Part shown: positions 35,452-43,812 of the stretch, one piece after another
Position numbering within the stretch: position 1 is the first letter of the stretch
Layout: every line of letters starts with the position of its first letter
Assembly (NCBI GenBank): GCA_963703355.1
Contig: OY969813.1
Span: forward strand, 4,092,001 to 4,156,000
Length of the DNA stretch: 64,000 nucleotides
Source of the DNA: Puia sp963703355
Lineage (GTDB): Bacteria > Bacteroidota > Bacteroidia > Chitinophagales > Chitinophagaceae
Direction of reading: 5' to 3'
Made by a program: the position numbers and the translations under genes
Notes under the pieces: generated by a model
Database searches by the model: none
What the model was told of the DNA's origin: nothing
The model's input: the letters and a program-made list of their open reading frames with translations, nothing else

Positions 35452-35580
35452 GTACTTTACCCGTTGTTATTTGCCGATAGTGTAAAAATACGTTTCTCTG
35501 ATCGCAAAGATCCGAAACAGGCCCTTGAGATCTGAGGTTTTTCGATATCAATACTTTAAATTGTTCCTTCAAAGGAATAT

Positions 35581-36651
35581 ATGGCTGGGCACTCGAAAAT
35601 TTCTCTTTTTTTCCCCGAGAAAAACTTCCCTGAAGATAAAAAAATCGTCATTCTTGGTGGAGATGTTGGTGGGACCAAAGTTAACCTGGCCATTTTTGAA
35701 GCTACTGCAAGTCAGGTAAGTATTATAAAATATGCTACCTATCATTCATCCGGCTACCCTTCAGTAAATAACATACTTCAACAATTCCTAAAGGAAAACC
35801 CGGATCTTCATCCGGAAAAAATCTGTCTGGGTGTTGCGGGACCTGTGTTCGAAGGTCGAGTTACCGTGACCAATCTGCCATGGCATGTGGATGCAAATGA
35901 AATTTCGACCGCAACAGGTATATCGCAGGTCATTTTACTAAATGATCTTGAGGCTACTGCCTATGGTATAGAAGGAATGGAGGAGAAAGATATTTATACC
36001 CTTCATGCTGGTGATGTTGACGCCGGAGGAAATATTTCTATTCTGTCACCAGGAACGGGACTCGGTGAAGCGGGTTTATTCTGGGATGGAAAATTTCACC
36101 ATCCTTTTGCAACCGAAGGCGGTCACTGCGACTATTCTTGCCGCAACAGTTATGATCTGGAGTTGCATGATTTTTTGCTGAAGAAATATAAAGTTGTCAG
36201 CTGGGAAAGTGTGATAGCTGGTCCTGGCATTCAAGCCATTTTTGAATTTCTCAGTGAAGTAAAAAAACAAAACGCCGACGCTGCTGTTTTGGAAAGACTG
36301 AAACACGAAGATGCTTCGGCAGTTATCAGTGAGGCCGCAAAAGACCGGAGCGATCCCGTTTGCATAGAAACCATGCGAATATTTATTCGTAACCTCGCCA
36401 GGGAATCGTGCAATCTTATTTTAAAGATGAAATCTACCGGAGGGCTTTTCCTGGCGGGTGGTATTCCTCCGAAAATCATCTCACTGTTAACGGACCCATA
36501 TTTTTATGAAAACCTGCTGGATTGTGATCGCATGGAAGAACTCGTAAAAAAAGTTCCGATAAAAGTTGTGCTGAACGACAAAATGCCTATGATTGGTGCC
36601 GCATGGTATGGGGCTTACCATTCAATCAATATGGTTCAAAATCCTAAATAA
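35581..36651 (+). CDS. glk: glucokinase (Glk/ROK-like)
   Basis: 356 residues; phosphorylates glucose with ATP. The ASKHA phosphate loop 'GGDVGGTKVNLAIFE' (from residue 26), the sugar-binding 'LLNDLEATAYGI' and 'ATEGGHCDYS' fit the glucokinase (Pfam Glucokinase) family. The N-terminal 20 residues before the phosphate loop are extra; the ATG at 35581 is the only good start. It precedes the Gfo/Idh gene by 9 bp, so it is probably co-transcribed with the first gene of the keto-sugar locus. Confidence 0.94.
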   Translation: MAGHSKISLFFPEKNFPEDKKIVILGGDVGGTKVNLAIFEATASQVSIIKYATYHSSGYPSVNNILQQFLKENPDLHPEKICLGVAGPVFEGRVTVTNLPWHVDANEISTATGISQVILLNDLEATAYGIEGMEEKDIYTLHAGDVDAGGNISILSPGTGLGEAGLFWDGKFHHPFATEGGHCDYSCRNSYDLELHDFLLKKYKVVSWESVIAGPGIQAIFEFLSEVKKQNADAAVLERLKHEDASAVISEAAKDRSDPVCIETMRIFIRNLARESCNLILKMKSTGGLFLAGGIPPKIISLLTDPYFYENLLDCDRMEELVKKVPIKVVLNDKMPMIGAAWYGAYHSINMVQNPK

Positions 36652-36660
36652 TAATTTCAT

Positions 36661-37986
36661 ATGAACAACAGGCGCTCCTTTATTCGTCAGGCGGGCTTAC
36701 TGGCTGGTGGTACTGTTTTGGCTTCTGCAATCCAACAAAGTTCATTCGGAGCATACGGGCGAAAAATGGCGCCCGGCGACAGGATCAATATTGGTGCAAT
36801 CGGAATCAACGGAATGGGCTGGGCCGACCTGCTGTCGTCATTAAAACAACCTGGTGTGCAGGTGGTCATGTTATGTGACATCGACAAAAATGTGTTGGAC
36901 CGGCGGATGGCTGACCTCTCCAAACAAAATGTGGATATTTCTAAAATCAAAACCACAGGTGATTATCGTCACGTACTGGATAATAAAGATGTGGACGTTG
37001 TTATTATTGGCACACCGGATCACTGGCATGCGCTCATCATGATGGAAGCGTGTGCTGCGGGTAAGGATGTTTACGTTGAGAAACCCGTAGGAAATTCTAT
37101 AGGTGAATGCAGGGCGATGGTTGCAGCTCAAAAAAAATATAATCGTGCAGTTCAGGGAGGGCAGTGGCAGCGTAGTCAGAAGCATTTTCAGGACGCGCTC
37201 GATTTCATCAATACAAATCAGCTTGGCAATATCAGAACAGTTAAAGTATGGTGTTATCAGGACTGGATGAAACCAGGGCCTGTTGTTCCCAATTCTGAAC
37301 CACCGGCTGGGGTAGATTATAAGACCTGGCTGGGACCAGCACCCACGAGAGCATTTAATTCCAGTCGTTTTCATTTTAATTTTCGATGGTTCTGGGATTA
37401 TGCGGGCGGTCTCATGACGGATTGGGGAGTGCATTTGCTGGATTATGGATTGTTGGGAATGAAAGCGGGAAATCCAAAAACAATTGCGGCATTGGGGGGT
37501 GATTTTGCGTATCCCGATCTTTATCAGGAAACGCCGGATACGCTAACAACGTTGTACGAATTTGACCATTTTAATTTAGTATGGGACAGTGCAATGGGTA
37601 TTGGCAATGGGTCCTATGGAAGAGATCACGGAATTGCATTTATTGGGAATAACGCCACGCTTGTTTTAAGCAGGGGAGGTTGGGAAGTAATAGATGAGAA
37701 ATTGAATAAGAATAAAATTGAAAGACCGTTGGCAAAACCAACTGATAATGGATTAGATAACCATTGGAAGAATTTTATAGAAGTTGTGAGATCAAGAAAA
37801 ATGGAAGACCTGCATTGTCCCATAGAAGCCGGTGCCCATGTAGCCACGGTAGCCCAGCTAGGGAATATCAGCTTTCGCAGTGGAAAACGATTGTCGTGGG
37901 TCAATGATAAATTTACCGATGAATCGGTGAACAACGAGTATCTGATGAAACAATATCACAACGGATATTCGCTGCCGAAGATTTGA
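36661..37986 (+). CDS. Tat-exported Gfo/Idh/MocA oxidoreductase
   Basis: 441 residues. A twin-arginine signal (NNRRSFIRQAGLLAGG, with AxA-like site near 30) precedes an NAD(P)-binding Rossmann domain ('IGAIGINGMG', 44-53) and the catalytic 'VEKPVG' with E140-K141-P142. The C-terminal alpha/beta domain contains 'MTDWGVHLLDYGL'. Exported members carry tightly bound NAD(H) and interconvert or hydrolyse glycosides through a 3-keto intermediate, as in GH109-like enzymes. It lies just upstream of the locus with DUF1080, cytochrome c and GMC genes, which fits keto-glycoside chemistry. The stop codon begins an octad repeat. Confidence 0.93.
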   Translation: MNNRRSFIRQAGLLAGGTVLASAIQQSSFGAYGRKMAPGDRINIGAIGINGMGWADLLSSLKQPGVQVVMLCDIDKNVLDRRMADLSKQNVDISKIKTTGDYRHVLDNKDVDVVIIGTPDHWHALIMMEACAAGKDVYVEKPVGNSIGECRAMVAAQKKYNRAVQGGQWQRSQKHFQDALDFINTNQLGNIRTVKVWCYQDWMKPGPVVPNSEPPAGVDYKTWLGPAPTRAFNSSRFHFNFRWFWDYAGGLMTDWGVHLLDYGLLGMKAGNPKTIAALGGDFAYPDLYQETPDTLTTLYEFDHFNLVWDSAMGIGNGSYGRDHGIAFIGNNATLVLSRGGWEVIDEKLNKNKIERPLAKPTDNGLDNHWKNFIEVVRSRKMEDLHCPIEAGAHVATVAQLGNISFRSGKRLSWVNDKFTDESVNNEYLMKQYHNGYSLPKI

Positions 37987-38008
37987 GAAAGTGTGAGAGT
38001 GTGAGAAT
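37984..38008. repeat. octad repeat GTGAGAGT-type, 3 units
   Basis: Three 8 bp units (GAGAAAGT, GTGAGAGT, GTGAGAAT) starting at the TGA stop of the Gfo/Idh gene. The same unit, on the sense strand of the gene, occurs at 42421-42460 and 57829-57868. Confidence 0.8.
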
Positions 38009-38045
38009 GGAGATATATTTCATCAATTATTATCAATAGTAGTAT

Positions 38046-40094
38046 ATGTTCAGAAGGAAGTTTGCTTTTATGTTCATTCTGTTAACTATTGTTCGCTATT
38101 CATTTAGCCAGACGCAAACAGGGAATCCCTTACTTATTCATTCTAATAATCCCATAGCGTTCAATCTTGTAAATGCAAAAATAATAAGAGAGGCGGTAAC
38201 TCAACTTATCGATCTTTCAAATCAACGAGTACAGAAGATTGTGTCAGGTTTGAAACCAGGTGCGGGACCAGGAAGTACGCTGGCTGCCTATGATCAGATG
38301 TCGTACGATTTAAATGATCTGGGTGTAAAATTGGGTTTGATTTCAAATACCCATCCTGACGACAGTTCCCGTAACGCTGCAAACGATGGTAGCCAGGCAT
38401 TGTCTGACTATCAGACGTCTCTTATATTGAATGTTGCCTTTTACAAAGCATTTAAAAAATATGCCGATGAATCACTGCCGAAGCTAAAACCGAATCAACA
38501 GAAATATGTGAAGGAGCAGTTGAGAATATTTGAAAACAATGGTATGAAACTGGACAGCCTTGGAAGACAGGATCTACAAGCGATCAGTGATAAAATGACG
38601 GCTCTTGGAATTGCGTTTGACAGAAATATTGCGATCTCGAGGGACAGTATTATTTATCTGGATAAGGACCTTGAGGGAATTCCTGCGAGTGACAGAAAAG
38701 CCTGGAAGAGACCCGGGGGTTTAAATGTACTGTATGTAAATACTCCCAATTATGTGGAAGTCAGTGAGCACGCTGCTTCTGATGCAACAAGGAAATTGAT
38801 GTTTTACAGATATAACAATCGCGCTTATCCGCAAAATATGACCGTATTGGATTCACTGCTTTATTACCGTCAGAAGTATGCAAAAAAACTCGGGTATAAG
38901 AGTTACGCTGCTTATGCGCTTACGGATAAAATGGCCGCCAGTCCGCAGAACGTATGGAATTTTGAAAACAATCTGATTCAGAAATTAACACCCAGGGTAA
39001 AGACGGATATTGCTTCCATCAAAGCGATAAAACATGAGATGCATCCGGAACTTCCGGACTCCATATTCGCATGGGATGTTCGCTACTATAAAAATGTGTT
39101 GCTGGACACGAAATATCAGTTGAACACGGATGCCTTAAAAGAATATTTCGAAATGGATGAAACCATCAAGGGTTTATTCAATGTTTATCACAGGATTCTT
39201 GGTATTACGGTTAAAGAGATATCCGGCAGACCGGCATGGTACAGCAAAGTGCGATCATTTGATATGTATGTGGGACCAAAAAAAGTAGGAAGTTTTTATT
39301 TTGATTTGTACCCGCGGCAGGACAAGTACACGCATTTTGCCTGTTTCCCAATCAGTGAAGCCAATGTATCGGGAGGCAAAGATATCCTGCCGGTGGCTGC
39401 GCTGATATGTAATTTTCCGGAAGGCTCCAATGGCGAACCCAGTTTACTCAGTCATGAAGATGTAATTACATTCTTTCATGAATTCGGGCATCTTGTACAT
39501 TTTCTTGTGGTGCGTTCTGATCTTGCGTCACAGCCCTATACGATAAAACCTGATTTTGTAGAAGCACCTTCACAGTTTCTGGAAAATTTTTGCTGGCAAT
39601 ACGACGTACTCAGGATTTTCGCCAGGAATTACAAAACAGGTGCTGTTCTTCCTGATACTCTTTTTCAAAAGTTGAAAGCAACAGAGCATGTACTGGATGG
39701 CAATGCCTATATGCAACAACTTTACTATGGGAGTATAGATTTTACATTTGAAGACAAGTACGACAGTATCCGCGGAAAGGATTTGGTTTCAGTAACCAAA
39801 AATCTATTTCGCATGACGCAAATACCGTTTCCTGACGGTACGCATATGATTGCTTCATTCGGTCATTTGAACGGTTATGGGGCAAACTACTATGGATATC
39901 TTTGGTCTCTAGTTTTTGCGCAAGATATTTTCTCAGTATTTGAAACGAATGGAATCATGGACTCTAAAACAGGAGAACGTTACCGAAAAGAAATACTGGA
40001 AGTGGCGGCCAGTGAAGAAGAGATGGATATGCTAAGGCATTTTCTGGGACGGGAACCGAATTCTGACGCATTCATGAAGTCGTTGGGACTCTGA
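38046..40094 (+). CDS. M3-family zinc metallopeptidase (oligopeptidase)
   Basis: 682 residues with a signal peptide (about 1-21), so periplasmic, like some Dcp/oligopeptidase A relatives. The zinc site is H478-E-F-G-H482, with a third ligand expected in 'VEAPSQFLENFCW' about 28 residues on. Length and 'KMAASPQNVWNFE' and 'YGSIDFTFEDKYDS' segments fit the M3A group that cleaves short peptides. It is not obviously related to the sugar genes on either side. The stop is followed after 4 bp by octad repeats. Confidence 0.94.
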   Translation: MFRRKFAFMFILLTIVRYSFSQTQTGNPLLIHSNNPIAFNLVNAKIIREAVTQLIDLSNQRVQKIVSGLKPGAGPGSTLAAYDQMSYDLNDLGVKLGLISNTHPDDSSRNAANDGSQALSDYQTSLILNVAFYKAFKKYADESLPKLKPNQQKYVKEQLRIFENNGMKLDSLGRQDLQAISDKMTALGIAFDRNIAISRDSIIYLDKDLEGIPASDRKAWKRPGGLNVLYVNTPNYVEVSEHAASDATRKLMFYRYNNRAYPQNMTVLDSLLYYRQKYAKKLGYKSYAAYALTDKMAASPQNVWNFENNLIQKLTPRVKTDIASIKAIKHEMHPELPDSIFAWDVRYYKNVLLDTKYQLNTDALKEYFEMDETIKGLFNVYHRILGITVKEISGRPAWYSKVRSFDMYVGPKKVGSFYFDLYPRQDKYTHFACFPISEANVSGGKDILPVAALICNFPEGSNGEPSLLSHEDVITFFHEFGHLVHFLVVRSDLASQPYTIKPDFVEAPSQFLENFCWQYDVLRIFARNYKTGAVLPDTLFQKLKATEHVLDGNAYMQQLYYGSIDFTFEDKYDSIRGKDLVSVTKNLFRMTQIPFPDGTHMIASFGHLNGYGANYYGYLWSLVFAQDIFSVFETNGIMDSKTGERYRKEILEVAASEEEMDMLRHFLGREPNSDAFMKSLGL

Positions 40095-40098
40095 GGAA

Positions 40099-40122
40099 AG
40101 TATGGGAGTATGGGAGTATGGG
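40099..40122. repeat. octad repeat AGTATGGG, 3 perfect units
   Basis: Three identical units exactly fill the gap between the TGA of the M3 peptidase (40092-40094) and the TAA of the convergent DUF1080 gene (40125-40127, read on the minus strand). The same unit is found at 47760-47783 and 54531-54554. Confidence 0.88.
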
Positions 40123-40124
40123 AG

Positions 40125-40838
40125 TTACAAGACTTTTATTCTGATATTGCGAAACCACACATCATTTCCATGATCCTGAAGATCTATGTGGCCTGATTTG
40201 TATTTAGCGAAACCTGTCATTTTACTGAATTTACTTCCCTTTACCAGATCATACCAGTTCTGATTCCACAACGTTGTTGAAACCGTTTGAACTCCATTGA
40301 GATATAACGTAAGATTTCCATGATCCAGTTTGATTTCCGCATCGTTCCATTCTCCTACGGCATGAACGGGCTCACTGGAAGATGCAATCAAATCATACAA
40401 ATCGCCAGCCCTGTGTTTATGGATTTTACCATCGGGATGACCGTCGTTATCCAGCACCTGCATTTCCGGACCTGTTAAATAAGGTTCGTCGTATTCCGGT
40501 GACTCATGTACAAGAAACATCACTCCGCTGTTACCATTTTTAGATATTTTCCATTGCAGTTTCAGATCGAAATTCTCGTACGAATCATCCGTGCAAATAT
40601 CGCCAGACTCGCCCTTAATAATGGAAGCAGCCCGATAAAGACTTCCATCTTCAATTTTCCATCCCTTTCCAAATGTCTTCTTATTATAGTTATGCCATCC
40701 TGTAGTAGTTTTCCCATCAAATAATAATTTCCAGCCCTGTTGTTTTTCGTCATCGGTAAGCTGATTGTTCACCTGTGCACCAACATGCAGTAAAGTCGCC
40801 ATCAGAACAAAGAAAGTAAAACCTGATTTTTTTAACAT
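40125..40838 (-). CDS. DUF1080 protein (3-keto-disaccharide hydrolase family)
   Basis: 237 residues, signal peptide about 1-21, then one DUF1080 concanavalin-like beta-sandwich. Signatures: 'GWKLLFDGKTTTGWHNY', 'GSLYRAASIIKGESGDICT', 'GVMFLVHESPEYDEPYLTGP' and 'EMQVLDNDGH'. Members have been linked to cleavage of 3-keto-glycosides in the periplasm. It is the last gene of the minus-strand set Gfo/Idh - TIM barrel - cytochrome c - DUF1080, starting 2 bp after the cytochrome stop, and should hydrolyse the product of the GMC dehydrogenase encoded 6 kb away. Confidence 0.92.
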   Translation of the reverse strand: MLKKSGFTFFVLMATLLHVGAQVNNQLTDDEKQQGWKLLFDGKTTTGWHNYNKKTFGKGWKIEDGSLYRAASIIKGESGDICTDDSYENFDLKLQWKISKNGNSGVMFLVHESPEYDEPYLTGPEMQVLDNDGHPDGKIHKHRAGDLYDLIASSSEPVHAVGEWNDAEIKLDHGNLTLYLNGVQTVSTTLWNQNWYDLVKGSKFSKMTGFAKYKSGHIDLQDHGNDVWFRNIRIKVL

Positions 40839-40840
40839 GA

Positions 40841-41239
40841 TTAATCTTTAAGTGAAAGAATGTAAGTGACCATTATTTTTACATCAGCAGGTGCAAGTGC
40901 AGGGTGAGGCGTCATTGGGACGGTGCCCCATACTCCGTTTCCTCCTGCAATAATTTTTTTTACCAGGCGGTCGATAGTTGTGTCTGCTGCAGGAGCGTAT
41001 TTGGCCGCGACCTGACTGTAATACGGTCCGATATTGGCACCAGGATCCGTTTTATGCAAGCGGTGACAGGTAGTACAATCGCTGGCTCCAATGAGTTCAA
41101 GTCCCTGATCCGAAACTGTTGGAGCAGCAGGAGCCGGTGCCGCTGCTGAATCCGTTTTTCCGGCAGAAGAAGATCCTGATGAGTTGCACGCAAGTATTGC
41201 AGTTGAACAGACAATTAAAACAAGAATAATTTTTTTCAT
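40841..41239 (-). CDS. lipoprotein c-type cytochrome
   Basis: 132 residues. A lipoprotein signal ends at C18 (AILAC), followed by a serine/alanine/proline linker (about 20-42) and a single class I cytochrome c domain. Haem site C55-T-T-C58-H59 and probable axial methionine M109 in 'VPMTPHPAL'. It should be membrane-tethered on the periplasmic side and take electrons from a periplasmic dehydrogenase. Placed directly before DUF1080, it is the obvious electron acceptor for the GMC sugar dehydrogenase of this locus; that link is inference. Confidence 0.94.
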   Translation of the reverse strand: MKKIILVLIVCSTAILACNSSGSSSAGKTDSAAAPAPAAPTVSDQGLELIGASDCTTCHRLHKTDPGANIGPYYSQVAAKYAPAADTTIDRLVKKIIAGGNGVWGTVPMTPHPALAPADVKIMVTYILSLKD

Positions 41240-41296
41240 TGTGAGATCGTTGTATTAAGAGGTTAAATTTCGTAAAAAATACCGGAACGCCTAATC

Positions 41297-42352
41297 CTAT
41301 TTTATACCGAGTACCGATCGATTGAATGCTTCGTCAGAACCTGTTCCTGCGAAATCATCAAAGGCCTTTTCCGTAACACGGATAATATGACTTTTAATAA
41401 ATGGTGATCCCTCTTTTGCTCCGTCTTCAGGATGTTTTATACAACATTCCCATTCAAGCACTGCCCAACCGGGATAGTCGTATTGCGTGAGCTTACTGAA
41501 GATTGATTTAAAATCTACCTGCCCGTCGCCAAGAGAACGGAATCTGCCCGCACGATTTATCCACGATTGATATCCGCCATAAACTCCTTGTTTTCCGGTT
41601 GGATTAAATTCTGCATCTTTCACATGGAATGCACGGATTCGTTCATGGTAATAATCGATGTATGTGAGATAATCGAGTTGCTGCAAAATAAAATGAGAAG
41701 GATCATAAAGGAGACAGGCACGCGGATGATTTTGAACCTCTTCGAGAAATCGCTCATAAGTAATACCGTCATGCAGATCTTCACCCGGGTGAATTTCATA
41801 ACAAAGGTCAACACCGTTTTCATCAAAAACATCCAATATTGGTTTCCATCTTTTACCCAGTTCTTTAAATCCTGTATCTACCAATCCCTCCGGCCTTTGT
41901 GGCCAGGGATATAATGTTGGCCAGAGCAGCGCGCCACTGAAACTCGCGTGGGCATTGAGTCCCAGATTTTTCGAAGCAGCGGCAGCGTATTTTAACTGTT
42001 GTACGGCCCAAGCCTGTCTGGCAGCTGGATTTTTTCTCATTGATTCCGGCGCAAATCCGTCGAACAATTCATTGTAAGCGGGATGTACCGCTACAAGTTG
42101 TCCTTGTAAATGAGTTGAAAGTTCAGTAATCTCAAGACCACAGGCGTTTACAATCCCTCTCAGTTCATCTGCATAAGTTTTGCTTTCAGCTGCTTTTTTA
42201 AGATCAATACATCTCGCGTCCCAGGTAGGAATCTGTACACCCTCATAACCGAGCGATTTGGCCCATTTACAAATAGACTCTAGTGTATTAAAAGGTGCTT
42301 CTTCTCCGAGAAATTGTGCGAGAAATATCCCTGGTCCTTTGATTGTTTTCAT
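41297..42352 (-). CDS. sugar phosphate isomerase/epimerase-like TIM-barrel protein
   Basis: 351 residues, xylose-isomerase-like (AP endonuclease 2) barrel, no signal peptide, so cytoplasmic. Features: 'AKSLGYEGVQIPTWDAR', 'CYEIHPGEDLHDG', 'LLYDPSHFILQQLDYLTYI', 'IRAFHVKDAEF' and 'AVLEWECCI', which carry the expected Glu/Asp/His metal ligands. It lies between Gfo/Idh and cytochrome c in the minus-strand set. Proteins of this type in keto-sugar loci act as isomerases or lyases on 3-keto sugars; the exact step is not known. Confidence 0.9.
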   Translation of the reverse strand: MKTIKGPGIFLAQFLGEEAPFNTLESICKWAKSLGYEGVQIPTWDARCIDLKKAAESKTYADELRGIVNACGLEITELSTHLQGQLVAVHPAYNELFDGFAPESMRKNPAARQAWAVQQLKYAAAASKNLGLNAHASFSGALLWPTLYPWPQRPEGLVDTGFKELGKRWKPILDVFDENGVDLCYEIHPGEDLHDGITYERFLEEVQNHPRACLLYDPSHFILQQLDYLTYIDYYHERIRAFHVKDAEFNPTGKQGVYGGYQSWINRAGRFRSLGDGQVDFKSIFSKLTQYDYPGWAVLEWECCIKHPEDGAKEGSPFIKSHIIRVTEKAFDDFAGTGSDEAFNRSVLGIK

Positions 42353-42420
42353 TTGCGTTCGTTTACCGATTACTTTTACCGTTGGCCGTTGGCGGATGAT
42401 GGTTTTCTTTTAATTTTAGT

Positions 42421-42460
42421 CTCATTCTCACACTCTCACACTCTCACGCTCTCACGCTTG
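42421..42460. repeat. octad repeat, 5 units, supplying a stop codon
   Basis: On the plus strand, units are CACACTCT and CACGCTCT types; on the minus strand they read GTGAGAGT-like. The TGA stop of the minus-strand Gfo/Idh gene (42452-42454) is inside the array. Just upstream, 42379-42395 carries two CCGTTGG heptads. Confidence 0.85.
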
Positions 42461-43624
42461 TACGATGTGATCAGTCCACTTTTCAGTGGAAAGTGATGAT
42501 GCAACCACGTTGTCAATAAAAGCCATGCCTCGTATTCCATCTTCCACGCCCGGAAAATCAAGACTTTCGGGGGAAGGTACTTTTCCATCTATACGTGCCG
42601 ATAATGTCTGTGCAAAATTGTGATAGATATTTCCAAAGGCTTCAAGATATCCTTCCGGATGTCCTCCGGGAGTGCGGAAATTATGTCTTGCAAAAGATGA
42701 AAGAGGTTCCTTATATCCTACTCCTGCTCTGAGAATCTGGGTGGGTTGATCAAGCCATCGTACAATTAAAGAATTGGGTTCTTCCTGGCGCCATTCAAGT
42801 CCTCCTTTTTCGCCGTATATCCGAATTTTCAACGCGTTCTCTTCTCCCGCAGCAACCTGTGAAGCCATCAATACTCCCGCAGCTCCATTATCGAATTTTA
42901 ATAAAACATTTCCATCATCATCCAGCAAACGGCCCTCCACAAAAATGTTCAGGTCGGCACAAAGTTTTGTAATTTTCAGACCCGTAATATATTCTGCAAG
43001 ATGTGCTGCATGTGTTCCAATATCGCCCATACAGCCACTTTTGCCAGATCTTTTGGGATCTGTCCTCCATGCCGCCTGGGTATTGCCCTCGCGTTCTGTA
43101 AGCTTGCTGAGCCAGCCCTGAGGATATTCCACCCAGACTTTTCTGATCTTACCCAATACATTGTTTTTAACCATTTGGCGGGCTTGTTTCACCATAGGAT
43201 AACCCGAATATGTATGAGTCAAACAGAGTATACGGCCCGTTTCTTCCACTTTCTTTTTCAATAACCTTGCTTCTTCAATTGTAAATGCAATAGGCTTTTC
43301 GATCACGACATGAAAGCCTTTTTCAAGCGCGAGCATGGCTGGTGCGAAATGGGCAAAATTGGGTGTGACGATGGTGACGAAATCAATTTTTTTATCTGCC
43401 GGGAGTTTCGATTCCTTATCCATCATCTCCTCATAATTGAAATATGTTCTGTCGGGAGACAGGAACAGCATTTCTCCGGAAGCTTTCGCCACATCTTCGT
43501 GAATGCTGAGTGCGCCGCAGGATACTTCGATCAAGCCATCCATCTGTGCTGCTATCCGATGAATGGCGCCTATGAAGGCATCTTTTCCCCCACCGACCAT
43601 CCCCATCCGTAATTTTCTGTTCAT
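42452..43624 (-). CDS. cytoplasmic Gfo/Idh/MocA oxidoreductase
   Basis: 390 residues without signal peptide. Rossmann start 'RMGMVGGGKDAFIGA' (6-20), catalytic 'VIEKPIAFT' with E109-K110-P111, and 'GDIGTHAAHLAEYITGLKI' in the C-terminal domain. Unlike the Tat-exported relative at 36661 it should use free NAD(P)H. It heads the minus-strand set with the TIM barrel, cytochrome and DUF1080, so reduction of an imported 3-keto sugar back to the hexose is a plausible role. Its stop codon lies in an octad array. Confidence 0.93.
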   Translation of the reverse strand: MNRKLRMGMVGGGKDAFIGAIHRIAAQMDGLIEVSCGALSIHEDVAKASGEMLFLSPDRTYFNYEEMMDKESKLPADKKIDFVTIVTPNFAHFAPAMLALEKGFHVVIEKPIAFTIEEARLLKKKVEETGRILCLTHTYSGYPMVKQARQMVKNNVLGKIRKVWVEYPQGWLSKLTEREGNTQAAWRTDPKRSGKSGCMGDIGTHAAHLAEYITGLKITKLCADLNIFVEGRLLDDDGNVLLKFDNGAAGVLMASQVAAGEENALKIRIYGEKGGLEWRQEEPNSLIVRWLDQPTQILRAGVGYKEPLSSFARHNFRTPGGHPEGYLEAFGNIYHNFAQTLSARIDGKVPSPESLDFPGVEDGIRGMAFIDNVVASSLSTEKWTDHIVQA

Positions 43625-43640
43625 ATGGCTTGTTTTAATT

Positions 43641-43664
43641 CCCTGTATGCAGGGTTCGTTTTTT
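43641..43664. other. short hairpin with T-rich flank in divergent region
   Basis: CCCTG (43641-43645) pairs with CAGGG (43650-43654) around TATG, followed on the plus strand by TTCGTTTTTT. It resembles a weak plus-oriented terminator between the divergent Gfo/Idh and MFS genes. The stem is only 5 bp, so this is uncertain. Confidence 0.35.
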
Positions 43665-43673
43665 ATCGTACAA

Positions 43674-43715
43674 ACTTAAAGCTTTAAGCTGTATGCTTTA
43701 AGCTTTAAGCTTTGA
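43674..43715. repeat. heptad array, 6 units, near-palindromic
   Basis: Units GCTTTAA (three times), GCTGTAT, GCTTTGA and one diverged unit. Because TTTAAGC and GCTTAAA are near-complements, the orientation is ambiguous. It lies in the divergent promoter region between the Gfo/Idh and MFS genes. Confidence 0.85.
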
Positions 43716-43812
43716 ATTGTTTGCGTTTTTTATTTCCTGAAATAAAAATTACATTTACTTCTCTGTAGCGCTATAAATGTATTTCTGACGATTCTAAATT
43801 AAAACGATTGCT

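Noticed and set aside
35307..35580. Known riboswitch before glk
   Set aside because: Apart from the terminator I find no conserved core of a riboswitch class that I can recognise.
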